Shown here: piece by piece, positions 33,743-42,126 of the stretch | How the letters are laid out: each line of letters begins with the position of its first letter | Position numbering within the stretch: position 1 is the first letter of the stretch | From: Deltaproteobacteria bacterium | GTDB taxonomy: Bacteria; Desulfobacterota; WTBG01; JAGOGO01 | DNA length: 42,839 nucleotides | Assembly (NCBI GenBank): GCA_016935335.1 | Contig: JAFGRE010000077.1 | Location: forward strand, 1-42,839 | Direction of reading: 5' to 3' | Notes under the pieces: model-generated | What the model saw: only the letters and a program-made list of their open reading frames with translations | Told to the model about the DNA's origin: nothing | Database searches by the model: none | Program-made: the position numbers and the translations under genes

Positions 33743-35710
33743 TCAACCGGCCTCAAGCTCCCTTCTCATGCTCATATCATAAAGCACGCGTTCCCGCGCC
33801 CTATCAATGCCGAGAGCTTTTCGTTTCCTGTCGATGTGGGCAATCATCTTCTCCGCCATTTCCCCCGGATCCCTTGCCACATCCCACATTCCTCCCAATT
33901 CCTCCTCCAATTCTCTGAAGAGGTGTGCGGTCACCACATCGCTGCCGGCAGTGGGAAAACTGCGGCCGAAGATAGTATAAATCCCCGATGCCACGAAATA
34001 ATGCCCGATTGACACTGCCTTTTCACTCATCCACTCCGGAGCCGCGCCCGCCAGCGGAACATCGCAGATATCGTCACCCAAGCCTCCCTCCTTTACCACT
34101 GCACTGGCGGCCATAAGGATCCGACTATTGTCCACGCACGAACCCATATGCAACACCGGCGGTATTCCCACTGCTTCACACACCTCGGCCAAACCGCTTC
34201 CAGCGTGCGATGCAGCGGTTTCGGGCAACAACAACCCTTCTTTACCACAGGCGATCGCCGCACAACCGGTGGTCAATACCAGCACGTCATTCTTGATTAA
34301 TTCCTTAATGAGAGTGATGTGCCCCCAATCGTGCGAAGTTCGTACATTATTGCATCCAACGACTCCAGCGATCCCCCGAATCCTGCCGTTGATGATATTG
34401 TCGTTAAGCGGCCGATACGAAGCCCGGAACATCCCTCCCAACATGTAGTCGATGGTCTCATGGGAGAATCCTGCTATGCCCTCGCAGCGTTTATTAGGTA
34501 TCTTCGCCCCCCCCAGCCGATTGGGATAGTTATCGACAGCTGCGCGAACGATTCCCTTCGCCGATTCTAATGCATTATGCTCGTCAAACCGCATGCTCTT
34601 CGCCCCCGCTATCTTGCCCTTGGGTGAGGTGGTTATAATATTAGTGTGATAGCACTGAGCGACATCAAAGATGGACTGCATGATACATTGAACATCTACT
34701 ATCATTGCGTCTACCACGCCCGTGGCTATGGCCAGTTCCTGCTGCAAAAAATTTCCTGCTATGGGTATACCGTGGCGCATGAGAACCTCATTGGCGGTGC
34801 AACAGATCCCGGCTATGGTAATCCCCTTCGCGCCATAGGATGAGGCTAAAGCAACCAGTTCAGGATCCTGAGCCGCCACAACCACCATCTCGGAAAGAAG
34901 CGGCTCGTGGCCGTGGATGATAATGTTGACTTCTTCCTCCTTTAAGACACCCAGGTTAAAAGATCCTCTTACCGGTACGGGGGTCCCGAACAAAATGTCC
35001 TGCAGTTCGGTTGCAAGCATCGAGCCTCCCCACCCATCCGCAATCGCGGTCCGGGTCCCCTGAGTTATCAGGTTTTTATAGTCCTGGTCGACTCCCATAT
35101 GAGTTCGGTGCATGGTTTCCACAATCTCCCGATCAATTCCCCGGGGAAACACATTCTGTTTGCGCCAGACCTCCTGGCGCCGCAGAGGAGCCCGCCTGGC
35201 CATTACCAGTTCCCCCTCTTGTCTTCCCCACTCACTCAGTGACAGCTCACCGACCTTAATGCCGATTTCCCGGGTGTCAAACTCATCAATGTCGATCCCA
35301 AAATCCATGGCAAGTTCAAAAAGCTTCTGGGTATCCTTAATTTCGTAGCCGGGGATTTCTCCTTTCGCTGCTGCCAAGAACACCTCGGCAATACCTCGCC
35401 CATGATCTGAGTGAGCCGAGGCTCCGCCGGCGATCATACGAACAAAGTTTCTGGCGGCTACCGTCTCGATCGTCGCCCCACAGATTCCGACACGCCTTTT
35501 TTCACCGTTCTCTTTTAGTTTTCCTGAACTCGGAAGACGACAGGGCCCCATGGAGCAGTTTTTGCAGCAACTCCCCTCCGCCCCTATCGAGCATGGTTTC
35601 ATTGCCTCGGCCCGTTCAAATACAGTGCTCACCCCATCAGCAGCCGCTTTCCTTATAAGCTCATCACTCGCTTCACAAACCGTCTTGGGGTGATCGTCTT
35701 TCCTTTTCAT
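33743..35710 (-). CDS. cooS: Anaerobic Ni carbon-monoxide dehydrogenase catalytic subunit
   Basis: A 655-residue CooS, full length. Cysteines C40, C48, C49, C52 and C57 (PCSIGAEGSCCKNCSMGPC) build the D and B clusters. C-cluster ligands are seen in HGHEP, AGICCTANE, VVGCNN, LTTGCAAIACGK and MGSCVDNSR. It oxidises CO to CO2 or runs in reverse. No cooF, cooC, acsB or hydrogenase gene is adjacent, so it is probably not part of an acetyl-CoA or CO-respiration operon here. It lies between perR and redox-defence genes, which suggests use as an electron source or CO detoxifier under peroxide control. The ATG at 35710 is preferred over an upstream TTG. Confidence 0.95.
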   Translation of the reverse strand: MKRKDDHPKTVCEASDELIRKAAADGVSTVFERAEAMKPCSIGAEGSCCKNCSMGPCRLPSSGKLKENGEKRRVGICGATIETVAARNFVRMIAGGASAHSDHGRGIAEVFLAAAKGEIPGYEIKDTQKLFELAMDFGIDIDEFDTREIGIKVGELSLSEWGRQEGELVMARRAPLRRQEVWRKQNVFPRGIDREIVETMHRTHMGVDQDYKNLITQGTRTAIADGWGGSMLATELQDILFGTPVPVRGSFNLGVLKEEEVNIIIHGHEPLLSEMVVVAAQDPELVALASSYGAKGITIAGICCTANEVLMRHGIPIAGNFLQQELAIATGVVDAMIVDVQCIMQSIFDVAQCYHTNIITTSPKGKIAGAKSMRFDEHNALESAKGIVRAAVDNYPNRLGGAKIPNKRCEGIAGFSHETIDYMLGGMFRASYRPLNDNIINGRIRGIAGVVGCNNVRTSHDWGHITLIKELIKNDVLVLTTGCAAIACGKEGLLLPETAASHAGSGLAEVCEAVGIPPVLHMGSCVDNSRILMAASAVVKEGGLGDDICDVPLAGAAPEWMSEKAVSIGHYFVASGIYTIFGRSFPTAGSDVVTAHLFRELEEELGGMWDVARDPGEMAEKMIAHIDRKRKALGIDRARERVLYDMSMRRELEAG

Positions 35711-35782
35711 TCCTTTTCTTTCCTTTTCCTGCAACCGATTGCCTCCCCTCTCTTCTCTAAAATCTCTATAAAAACCATTCAG

Positions 35783-36190
35783 CTACACATTCCGTGATTT
35801 TTCCAGACAGCGACGACACAGTCCCAGCGCCTCGAGACGATGCCCGACGATTTCATAGTCACAAACCCTTTCAAAAATTTCTGTAATCACAGCCAAGGGC
35901 TCGACCATGATATCTTGTACCCTGCCGCAGTTTAGGCACCGTACGTGATAGTGAGATTCGGGGTTTCCGTCATAACGCTTCTGTGTTCCCGCCCATGCCA
36001 GTTGTTGGATCATTCCCCGCTCCGCCAGGATCTCCAGATTTCGATAGACCGTTCCCAGACTGATCCGAGGCAGCCGTGCCCTCGCCAAATCAAAAATCTG
36101 TTCGGCGGTAGGGTGGCTGGACGTATTTTTCAGTTCCTCCAAAATCACCCGCCGCTGAGCGGTCATAAAGAGCCTTTTCGAACCAGGCAT
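35783..36190 (-). CDS. perR: Fur-family peroxide regulator, PerR-like
   Basis: A 135-residue Fur-family repressor. The winged helix (MTAQRRVILEEL, SLGTVYRNLEIL) binds DNA. The structural zinc site is C85, C88, C125 and C128. The metal-sensing ligands H26, D74, H80, H82 and D93 align at a constant offset of 11 with H37, D85, H91, H93 and D104 of Bacillus subtilis PerR. The Asp at the last position is the residue linked to peroxide sensing rather than iron sensing. GAGAAGG precedes the ATG. A PerR-box-like site overlaps the promoter upstream (36584-36598), so autoregulation is likely. Confidence 0.88.
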   Translation of the reverse strand: MPGSKRLFMTAQRRVILEELKNTSSHPTAEQIFDLARARLPRISLGTVYRNLEILAERGMIQQLAWAGTQKRYDGNPESHYHVRCLNCGRVQDIMVEPLAVITEIFERVCDYEIVGHRLEALGLCRRCLEKSRNV

Positions 36191-36243
36191 GGGTCACCTT
36201 CTCGCTTCCAATGAGAAAAAACCATCATCCACGGCATCCGTCA

Positions 36244-36435
36244 TTATTTCGGCTCGCGCTTCGGGTCTTTGGCCACCTGAGGATCAATATTACCCGACTC
36301 CGGCCCGCCACACTCCGGCGTATAGCAGGTAATGTCAACAAAGGTACAATCCATTCGGCACGAAGGGCACTTTTCCGGAGGTGACTCGGATTGTGCCGTA
36401 TACCCGCATTGATTGCATTTCCAGCTTGTCTTCAT
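36244..36435 (-). CDS. Rubredoxin-like zinc-ribbon protein
   Basis: A 63-residue protein with KCNQCGYTAQSESPPEKCPSC (two CxxC pairs) and a second cysteine group in TFVDITCYTPECGGPESGNID. It resembles small rubredoxin-like proteins found beside rubrerythrin or perR genes in anaerobes; electron transfer or metal binding is likely, function unproven. GGAGAAGG precedes the ATG. It is the first full-size gene after the PerR-box promoter and lies 53 nt before perR. Confidence 0.85.
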   Translation of the reverse strand: MKTSWKCNQCGYTAQSESPPEKCPSCRMDCTFVDITCYTPECGGPESGNIDPQVAKDPKREPK

Positions 36436-36464
36436 GACCTTCTCCTCTTAACGCGAGGGATTAC

Positions 36465-36524
36465 TCAACCCTCTCCGTAAGCGTCAAGAGACCTGAAATC
36501 GGGATCGCTGTTTATGCCACCCAT
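36465..36524 (-). CDS. Possible 19-residue leader peptide
   Basis: ATG at 36524 opens MGGINSDPDFRSLDAYGEG and stops at TGA. AAAGGAG lies 10 nt upstream, rather far but usable. It is the first ORF after the PerR-box promoter and ends 29 nt before the zinc-ribbon gene. It could be a regulatory leader, a tiny protein or chance; the clean RBS is the main support. Confidence 0.35.
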   Translation of the reverse strand: MGGINSDPDFRSLDAYGEG

Positions 36525-36583
36525 GGTATCAAGTCTCCTTTGTAATAGCAACGCACAGTTGATAAAACGCCCCAATTCTACAT

Positions 36584-36625
36584 TAGTAATAATTCTTAAT
36601 TTAAATCGGAAAATCTGTTTGTCAA
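36584..36625 (-). promoter_or_regulatory. Promoter with overlapping PerR/Fur-box-like site
   Basis: On the minus strand TTGACA (36620-36625), 16-nt spacer, TAAATT (36598-36603). Directly after the -10 lies TAAGAATTATTACTA (36584-36598), a 7-1-7 near-palindrome with 5 of 7 symmetric pairs, like the PerR/Fur box. A bound repressor would cover the transcription start. It precedes the short ORF, zinc-ribbon, perR and cooS genes. Confidence 0.6.
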
Positions 36626-36737
36626 ATACCATTTCTCGATGAAACCCGCAGAAAAAACTCATCGGGATACGGAACCGCCCGCTCAAGGTGTGAGTAAAAC
36701 AGCAGCCATTGCCTTCTGTGGAATAAAACCGACGCTA

Positions 36738-38321
36738 TTACGAACCCTTACGGAGAACGGTGCCCGGTCGATTTCCGGTCAACCTCCCTTCTTCTATAAC
36801 AATCGTGCCATTGATAATAACGTAATCAATCCCCACCGGTAGCTGAAACGGCTGACCATAATCGGCACGATCCTGGATGGCGGAGGGATTAAAGACTACG
36901 AGATCGGCAAAGTTCTCCTCCCGAATTACGCTCCTATTCCGTAATCCCAGCTTTTCTGCGGGGAGCCCGGTCATTTTGTGAATGGCGGTTTCCAAAGGAA
37001 AACCCTTCCCCTTTCCCGCCCATTGATGAAGAATACGGGGGAAAGTCCCAAAACCACGAGGATGAGGTTTCCCTCTCCTCAGTATTCCTGAGACCGAGCG
37101 AGCCGCACTGTCACTGCCGATCATGCAATATTCCTTTGCAAGTATCCTCCCCAGGTTTTCCTCACTCATGAAAAAGAAAAGCGCCTCCACGTCAAGTTCT
37201 TCCTCACGCAACAGTTCATAGACCGCATCCCAGGGGGAACAGCGCCGAGAAACGGAGATCTCACGCAGGGTCTTCCCCTCGAAACGACGGTTCTCAGAAC
37301 TCTTAACAGCAGAAACCATAACGTTATCCCAAAACTCCGGGTCACCATTGTGGACCTGCAGGGATTCCGTCATCCTCATGCGGCACGCCGGGTCGGCAAG
37401 ACGGTTCAATTCTTCCTGTTGTCCCCCTTCCCACACCCAGGAAGGAAGCAGGACATCAAGGCCGGTGGAAGAGGCGGTATAGGGGTAGCGATCCACATGA
37501 ACTGCCAGCCCCCTGCTCCTGAAAGTCTCTATGAGGGAAAAGACCGTCGGCAATTTCCCCCAGTTCTTCTTGCCGTAAGTTTTGAGATGAGAAATCTGCA
37601 ATGAAACACCGGCTCGCTCGGCCAGGGAAAGGGCTTCCTGGATCGCTTCCACTAATTGATCCCCTTCGCTCCGAAGATGGGTAGCGTAGATTCCTTGAAA
37701 TTCAGCCACAATTCTATTCAAGGTCAGTAGTTCATCACCAGACGCATAAACCCCCGGCGGATACATGAGTCCCGTTGAAAGTCCGTAAGCCCCCATGGCC
37801 AGATCTCGACTCAAGAGGTGCGACATTCGTCTCAACTCCCTGCCGGTCGCCAATCGATTTTCATATCCCACAACAGCAGCCCGAAGATTCCCATGGCCGA
37901 TCAACGTGGCAACATTGACAATGGGTTTGGCCTCTTCCAATCGCTGTAAATACTCATCCAGACTTGACCACGTGACCGGGATACCCATATGCGCCAACTC
38001 ATTCTTCCGTCGTACCCAGACCGCCCCCTCCAGGGGTGCCCCGGACAAACCGCATTGTCCCACCACTTCGGTGGTAACGCCTTGGCACACCTTGCTTTCG
38101 GCTGTGGGATCAGCAAGGAGATTGAAATCCGAATGAGAATGGATATCAATGAATCCCGGAGCCACAACGCTTCCGTCCGCCCGAATTACTCTTGTTCCTT
38201 CAGTAATCGACGCATCTCCGATAAAGACTATTCGGTCTCCGGCTATTCCAATATCCCGTTTTTTGCCCCCCTCACCGGTGCCGTCAATAACGAATCCGTC
38301 CTTTATGAGAATATCATACAC
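36738..38321 (-). CDS. D-aminoacylase/N-acyl-D-amino-acid deacylase-like amidohydrolase
   Basis: A 527-residue metal-dependent amidohydrolase. VAPGFIDIHSHSDF gives H61-x-H63. The special metal cysteine is C90 in GVTTEVVGQCG; these correspond to H67, H69 and C96 of the Alcaligenes D-aminoacylase. THLRSEG and QISHLK supply further ligands. It should hydrolyse N-acyl-D-amino acids (or a related amide) to the free D-amino acid and a carboxylate. GTG at 38321 has AGGGG upstream and starts the usual YDILIKDG strand; the frame open to 38363 is longer than the family needs. It is divergent from the histidine kinase. Confidence 0.88.
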   Translation of the reverse strand: MYDILIKDGFVIDGTGEGGKKRDIGIAGDRIVFIGDASITEGTRVIRADGSVVAPGFIDIHSHSDFNLLADPTAESKVCQGVTTEVVGQCGLSGAPLEGAVWVRRKNELAHMGIPVTWSSLDEYLQRLEEAKPIVNVATLIGHGNLRAAVVGYENRLATGRELRRMSHLLSRDLAMGAYGLSTGLMYPPGVYASGDELLTLNRIVAEFQGIYATHLRSEGDQLVEAIQEALSLAERAGVSLQISHLKTYGKKNWGKLPTVFSLIETFRSRGLAVHVDRYPYTASSTGLDVLLPSWVWEGGQQEELNRLADPACRMRMTESLQVHNGDPEFWDNVMVSAVKSSENRRFEGKTLREISVSRRCSPWDAVYELLREEELDVEALFFFMSEENLGRILAKEYCMIGSDSAARSVSGILRRGKPHPRGFGTFPRILHQWAGKGKGFPLETAIHKMTGLPAEKLGLRNRSVIREENFADLVVFNPSAIQDRADYGQPFQLPVGIDYVIINGTIVIEEGRLTGNRPGTVLRKGS

Positions 38322-38412
38322 GGCCTTACCCCTCTCTTGCCTTTTTCGGTAGTATCCGGTCATCTACTAGACCCCGCCGACGGATATTTTTGCTCAAAAA
38401 CCGTCTCCATTA

Positions 38413-38421
38413 TGGTATAGT
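38413..38421 (+). promoter_or_regulatory. Extended -10 promoter of the histidine kinase gene
   Basis: TGG-TATAGT matches the TGn-TATAAT form. Its position, downstream of the first in-frame start at 38390, supports the later ATG at 38489. Confidence 0.4.
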
Positions 38422-38488
38422 GCAAATATATCGCCCGTGGTCGCCCCACCGGCACTCCGCTTATTCACTTTCGCAGGCGCCGACCACA

Positions 38489-39595
38489 ATGATGGATCTC
38501 ATGGAGGCATGTCATAAATCCGAAACCTTGCTCGCAAGGGTCGTAGCCTCAATTCAGCATCCTCTTATCGTGGCTGATCCAGGAGGCGCGATTCTCTATG
38601 CAAATCCGGCTGTCGAAAAAGTATTTGGATTCACCGCTCGCGAGCTTGCCGGACAGGAACTCTCGGTTGGCTTTCCTCCGGAGGATCTGGATCATCTTTA
38701 TCCAAATTTACTCACCTTGGCACAAAAGGACAAGCCTTTTGAGGAGGAACTTGTGCTCCTGCGAAAAAATAAGACCCGCTTTTTCGCCCGTTTGCTGATT
38801 CAACCCTGTCACGATCCTATTCAGGAAAAATCATTTATCATCATATCCATTCATGATATCGACAAACAAAAAAAAATTGAACATGCTCTTAAGGAAACGC
38901 ATTACCAGGACTTGGTGAAAGTGTCTGACGGCATTGCCCATGAACTGAGGAATCCGTTAGCGATTATCGGAGGTTTTTTAGAGAGGATCTATAGGTCATC
39001 AGGGTTCCCCCCCGCAGACGTTGAATACTATCGCCATATCAATGACAATCTCACCAAGATGGAGAATATCGTTGCCGAAGTCGAATTCTTCGCCCACCTC
39101 CCCACACCCCGCTTTGCGGAGGAATCCGTCCGCGAGTTGATCGACAGCTCATTGCAGGCCCATGTGGACCGTATCGAGAAAAAGAAAATCGTTCTTACGG
39201 TTTTCGGAGATGATTTCAGATTATTCATTGACCGGGATCTTTTTGTCAGGGCCGCCTCGATCATCATTGAAAACTCCCTGGAGGCATTACCTGAAGAAGG
39301 CAAGCTTTCAATCTGCAGTGAGAAAGAAGACGACTATTGTCGCATCAGTTTCAGCGACACCGGTTACGGGATCGCCGCGGAGGATCTTCCCTATATTTTC
39401 AATCCCCTTTTCAGCACCAAGCCGCACGGTATCGGCATGAACCTCGCACTGGTAAAACGGATCATGGAAAGTCATGGGGGGAAGGTGGAGGTGGTTTCTC
39501 AACCGGAAACCGGGGCTACCTTTGTTCTTTTTCTCCCATTGGAGCGGCGTCGCGCCCTGCGAACAACCCGCCTGCAGCATGAGAACACCACCTGA
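38489..39595 (+). CDS. PAS-domain sensor histidine kinase (orphan)
   Basis: A 368-residue soluble kinase. The PAS domain (ASIQHPLIVADPGGAILYANPAVEKVFGFTARELAG) comes first. The H-box SDGIAHELRNPLA has phospho-acceptor H151. The ATPase domain shows the N box (IIENSLEAL), G1 (SDTGYGIA) and F/G2 (IFNPLFSTKPHGIGMNLAL). No transmembrane segment is present, so the signal is cytoplasmic. No response regulator gene is adjacent, so the partner is unknown. The start is uncertain: ATGs at 38489 and 38492 lack a strong RBS, but the predicted promoter excludes the far upstream start. It converges with the GGDEF gene. Confidence 0.88.
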   Translation: MMDLMEACHKSETLLARVVASIQHPLIVADPGGAILYANPAVEKVFGFTARELAGQELSVGFPPEDLDHLYPNLLTLAQKDKPFEEELVLLRKNKTRFFARLLIQPCHDPIQEKSFIIISIHDIDKQKKIEHALKETHYQDLVKVSDGIAHELRNPLAIIGGFLERIYRSSGFPPADVEYYRHINDNLTKMENIVAEVEFFAHLPTPRFAEESVRELIDSSLQAHVDRIEKKKIVLTVFGDDFRLFIDRDLFVRAASIIIENSLEALPEEGKLSICSEKEDDYCRISFSDTGYGIAAEDLPYIFNPLFSTKPHGIGMNLALVKRIMESHGGKVEVVSQPETGATFVLFLPLERRRALRTTRLQHENTT

Positions 39596-39623
39596 GTCAC
39601 ACCCAGTCTCTGCAGTCCGTCGT

Positions 39624-39644
39624 CCGTCCCCCATAGCGGGACGG
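39624..39644. terminator. Hairpin between the convergent kinase and GGDEF genes
   Basis: CCGTCCC and GGGACGG form a perfect 7-bp stem with a 7-nt loop in the 80-bp gap between two convergent genes. No T-run, but position suits a shared terminator. Confidence 0.4.
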
Positions 39645-39675
39645 GGTCCCCTACCACCAATCAATTGCTTCCGAC

Positions 39676-41310
39676 TTAGGCCTCGAGGTCCTGTTTATCC
39701 TGATCCTTTATGAATTCAAGACCGGGCGCGTACAACACTACCCGGTTGCGGCCCTGTTGTTTGGCTGCATAGAGCGCAGTATCGGCCATCCTGACAAGGG
39801 CCTCAACATCTCTTCCGTCCTCCGGATAAGAAGCGATGCCCAGACTGATGGTAAGCCGGGGAAAATTTTCTATGGCAATGTGAGAGACTCGTTCTCTCAA
39901 CCGTTCCGCTGAGGAATATGCCAGTTTCTTGTCGGTCTCCGGCAACAGGGCAACGAATTCTTCTCCACCGTATCGGGCAATGAGATCAACATCCCTGAAA
40001 TTGCGCTGCATACATTGAGAAACCATTCGAAGATAACGGTCGCCGACAGGATGCCCGTAGGTGTCATTGATATGTTTGAAGTGATCAAGATCGGCCATTA
40101 TTACGGAAAACACCTTCTTGTATCGTTCGGCACGATAAAATTCCTCCTGGAACTTTGCCATGAAATAGCGCCGGACAAGTAATCCCGTTAAAGAATCAGT
40201 AACCGCCATCTCCCAAAGTTGCGCCTTATTGATGGCCACTGCTGCCTGGTCTCCCACGGCTTTCAGCATTTCCACGTCTTCCTCCGAAAACCCGGCCTTA
40301 TCCTGTTTATTGGTGACGTTGATCACCCCGATGATGTCCTTGAAAAATACTAACGGAATGCAGGCGATGGAATGAACATACGACCGATCAAAACCAACAA
40401 AGATCTCATCTTCTTCGGTATTGTTCACCACCATGGGTACTCCCGTCTGGAACACTCTCCCCGCCACGCCTTCACCGGGGCGAAAGCTTTTGCATTGGAT
40501 TTCATTCTTGTTCACCTTCTCCTCATACTCCTTATCCTCCATTCCCGCTATGACCCGGATATTCAGGAGATGAGTAATGGGATCATACAGCATGATGGAC
40601 CCTTTTTCCGCCCGGGTGATCTCAATGGCTTGTCCCATAATATAGGTGAGGAGAATTTTTAGATCGCTGATATAGGTCATGGCGCGGCCGATGTTGAAGA
40701 GGATCGATATATTGCGAAGCGTCTTGTCAAGGTCCTCCTTTTCCTTTTGCCGCTTCGCATACAGAATGCCGGCGCTGAGGCAAACCGCCGCATGCGCTGA
40801 AATCTCCTTCAAAAATTCCAGATCAACATCATCAAAATCTTTTTTCCCAGCCTTATCCCCCACGGTCACCAGCCCAAGTATTCTCCCTCTGACAATCAGG
40901 GGCATCCAGACCCTGGATCGTAACGAGGCAACCCCCTGCTTGTCTGAAAGCTCCCGGAAAAGAGGTGTGCCGGATTTGCCGGCTACAAAAAATGGATCGC
41001 TTTGAAGAATCTTTTGCCACAGCCATCCTTCCTCACAGGCAAAGGTGATCGGAGAGAAGTCGTCATGACCGTGACTGTACACAAGCTCAAATATTCCGCT
41101 GTCCTTTCCATACCGGAAAACGGTTATCGAGTCGGTCCCGAGTTTTTCTCGTAAAATAAAAGCCAACGCCCGATAAAGATCCCGGGTATCCAGATGATTA
41201 CTGAGTTCTCGATGTACCCGGAGGAGATTGCTCAGGTCGGAGATGCGCCGTTCGAGCACCTCGATTCGACCATCCTGCGTTTTTTTTCTGTCCGACCTCG
41301 GGGTCTTCAT
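39676..41310 (-). CDS. Diguanylate cyclase with two GAF domains
   Basis: A 544-residue cytoplasmic protein. A coiled-coil N-terminus is followed by GAF 1 (about 40-185), GAF 2 (about 205-365) and a GGDEF domain (370-530). The active site GGEEF is at 448-452 and the product-inhibition I-site RDVD at 439-442, exactly five residues upstream. It should make c-di-GMP from two GTP, gated by unknown GAF ligands and by feedback. It follows dgkA on the same strand with a 32-nt gap, so the two may be co-transcribed. Confidence 0.92.
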   Translation of the reverse strand: MKTPRSDRKKTQDGRIEVLERRISDLSNLLRVHRELSNHLDTRDLYRALAFILREKLGTDSITVFRYGKDSGIFELVYSHGHDDFSPITFACEEGWLWQKILQSDPFFVAGKSGTPLFRELSDKQGVASLRSRVWMPLIVRGRILGLVTVGDKAGKKDFDDVDLEFLKEISAHAAVCLSAGILYAKRQKEKEDLDKTLRNISILFNIGRAMTYISDLKILLTYIMGQAIEITRAEKGSIMLYDPITHLLNIRVIAGMEDKEYEEKVNKNEIQCKSFRPGEGVAGRVFQTGVPMVVNNTEEDEIFVGFDRSYVHSIACIPLVFFKDIIGVINVTNKQDKAGFSEEDVEMLKAVGDQAAVAINKAQLWEMAVTDSLTGLLVRRYFMAKFQEEFYRAERYKKVFSVIMADLDHFKHINDTYGHPVGDRYLRMVSQCMQRNFRDVDLIARYGGEEFVALLPETDKKLAYSSAERLRERVSHIAIENFPRLTISLGIASYPEDGRDVEALVRMADTALYAAKQQGRNRVVLYAPGLEFIKDQDKQDLEA

Positions 41311-41342
41311 ATTCCTTTTGTGTTAGAAGTTTCAAAACCCGA

Positions 41343-41741
41343 TTAGCGGGGTTCCCCAATGAGTTGAAACAGCGCAAAAATCCACGCCGTTATCAGGCTG
41401 ACTATACTGAGCAGAACCGCAGCACTACCCGCATCTTTAATCAGTTTGGCAGAGGGATGAAGATCCCTGAACAGAACGTCGGCAATTTCCTCAAGAGCCG
41501 TATTCACCAACTCCGCGAGAAGAACCACGAACGTGGATGCTATTAAAACCGCTTTAAACACAAAAGATAACGGCAGAATCACCGCTGCCGTCGTTGATAT
41601 GAACATAACCAAGACTTCTTGCCGGAAAGCGGCTTCGCTTCTAAACGTTGCGGTGAGGCCTTCCAGAGAATAAACCAGCGCGTAGAAAAGCCGTTTAAGG
41701 CCTTTCCTCTTGTTTTCCCGGTCATTGCGGTTTGTTCCCAT
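41343..41741 (-). CDS. dgkA: Diacylglycerol kinase (DgkA family)
   Basis: A 132-residue membrane enzyme with three transmembrane helices. The conserved residues match E. coli DgkA at a constant offset of 8: E36 and E42 (EAAFRQE), E77, N80 and E84 (ELVNTALEEIAD), K102 and D103 (KDAGSAAV). The family phosphorylates diacylglycerol or, in some bacteria, undecaprenol with ATP. The start is MGTNRNDRENKRKG with a weak GAGAG site. It is the first gene of a likely two-gene unit with the diguanylate cyclase. Confidence 0.92.
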   Translation of the reverse strand: MGTNRNDRENKRKGLKRLFYALVYSLEGLTATFRSEAAFRQEVLVMFISTTAAVILPLSFVFKAVLIASTFVVLLAELVNTALEEIADVLFRDLHPSAKLIKDAGSAAVLLSIVSLITAWIFALFQLIGEPR

Positions 41742-41875
41742 ACTCTCGAAACTGGTGCGCTCCGTCTACGATGGCGTTGATGGGTTGCGATGAAAAAACG
41801 CCAAAAAAGCAATTCCGCGAGGGGCATCCAGGAGTGCTGGAGATCACGCGGAGGTAAATCGTGGAGACTCTTTCT
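41742..41875. other. Leader region upstream of dgkA
   Basis: No gene supported. With the palindromes and the degenerate stretch beyond it, the gap from dgkA to the DUF3024-like gene is 385 bp and contains no convincing ORF. Confidence 0.5.
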
Positions 41876-41916
41876 ACCATTAAATGGTTAATCTTTAACC
41901 GGAATCTTGTCAAGAT
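41876..41916. promoter_or_regulatory. Three back-to-back perfect palindromes upstream of dgkA
   Basis: ACCATT-A-AATGGT (41876-41888), GGTTAA-TCT-TTAACC (41886-41900) and ATCTTG-T-CAAGAT (41904-41916). The third contains a minus-strand TTGACA -35 (41908-41913). The cluster looks like a multi-site operator for the dgkA-diguanylate cyclase unit. Confidence 0.45.
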
Positions 41917-41979
41917 AATTTTTTGGTTCAAAATCTACTGCTGTGGATAGCCCGGGCCAAGGGGCGACACGGTTTGAGG

Positions 41980-42030
41980 AAAAAACCCCGCTGGGAATCG
42001 AACCGGTTTTCTGCAAAAGATTGGAACCCT
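41980..42030 (-). other. tRNA T-arm-like fragment
   Basis: Read on the minus strand, CCGGTTCGATTCCCAGC resembles a tRNA T-arm and 3' end, but there is no matching acceptor, D-arm or anticodon stem. It may be a decayed tRNA or an attachment-site relic; chance is possible. Confidence 0.2.
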
Positions 42031-42057
42031 TTTACCTTCGTACTATGATTGTGCGCC

Positions 42058-42120
42058 GCCTAACGTACGGCCCAGTGGGCGCCAGCCTTATCGGCGATCC
42101 ACTGCAGCCGATGGTTATGA
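42058..42120 (-). other. attC-like recombination site 1
   Basis: On the minus strand TCATAAC ... GTTAGGC, the latter a perfect attC core (GTTRRRY). Inside, nested arms pair: TAAC/GTTA, CGGC/GCCG and CAGTGG/CCACTG, with unpaired spacer and extra bases as in attC hairpins. It begins 6 nt after the stop of the DUF3024-like gene, where an integron cassette carries its attC. Confidence 0.65.
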
Positions 42121-42126
42121 ACTGCC

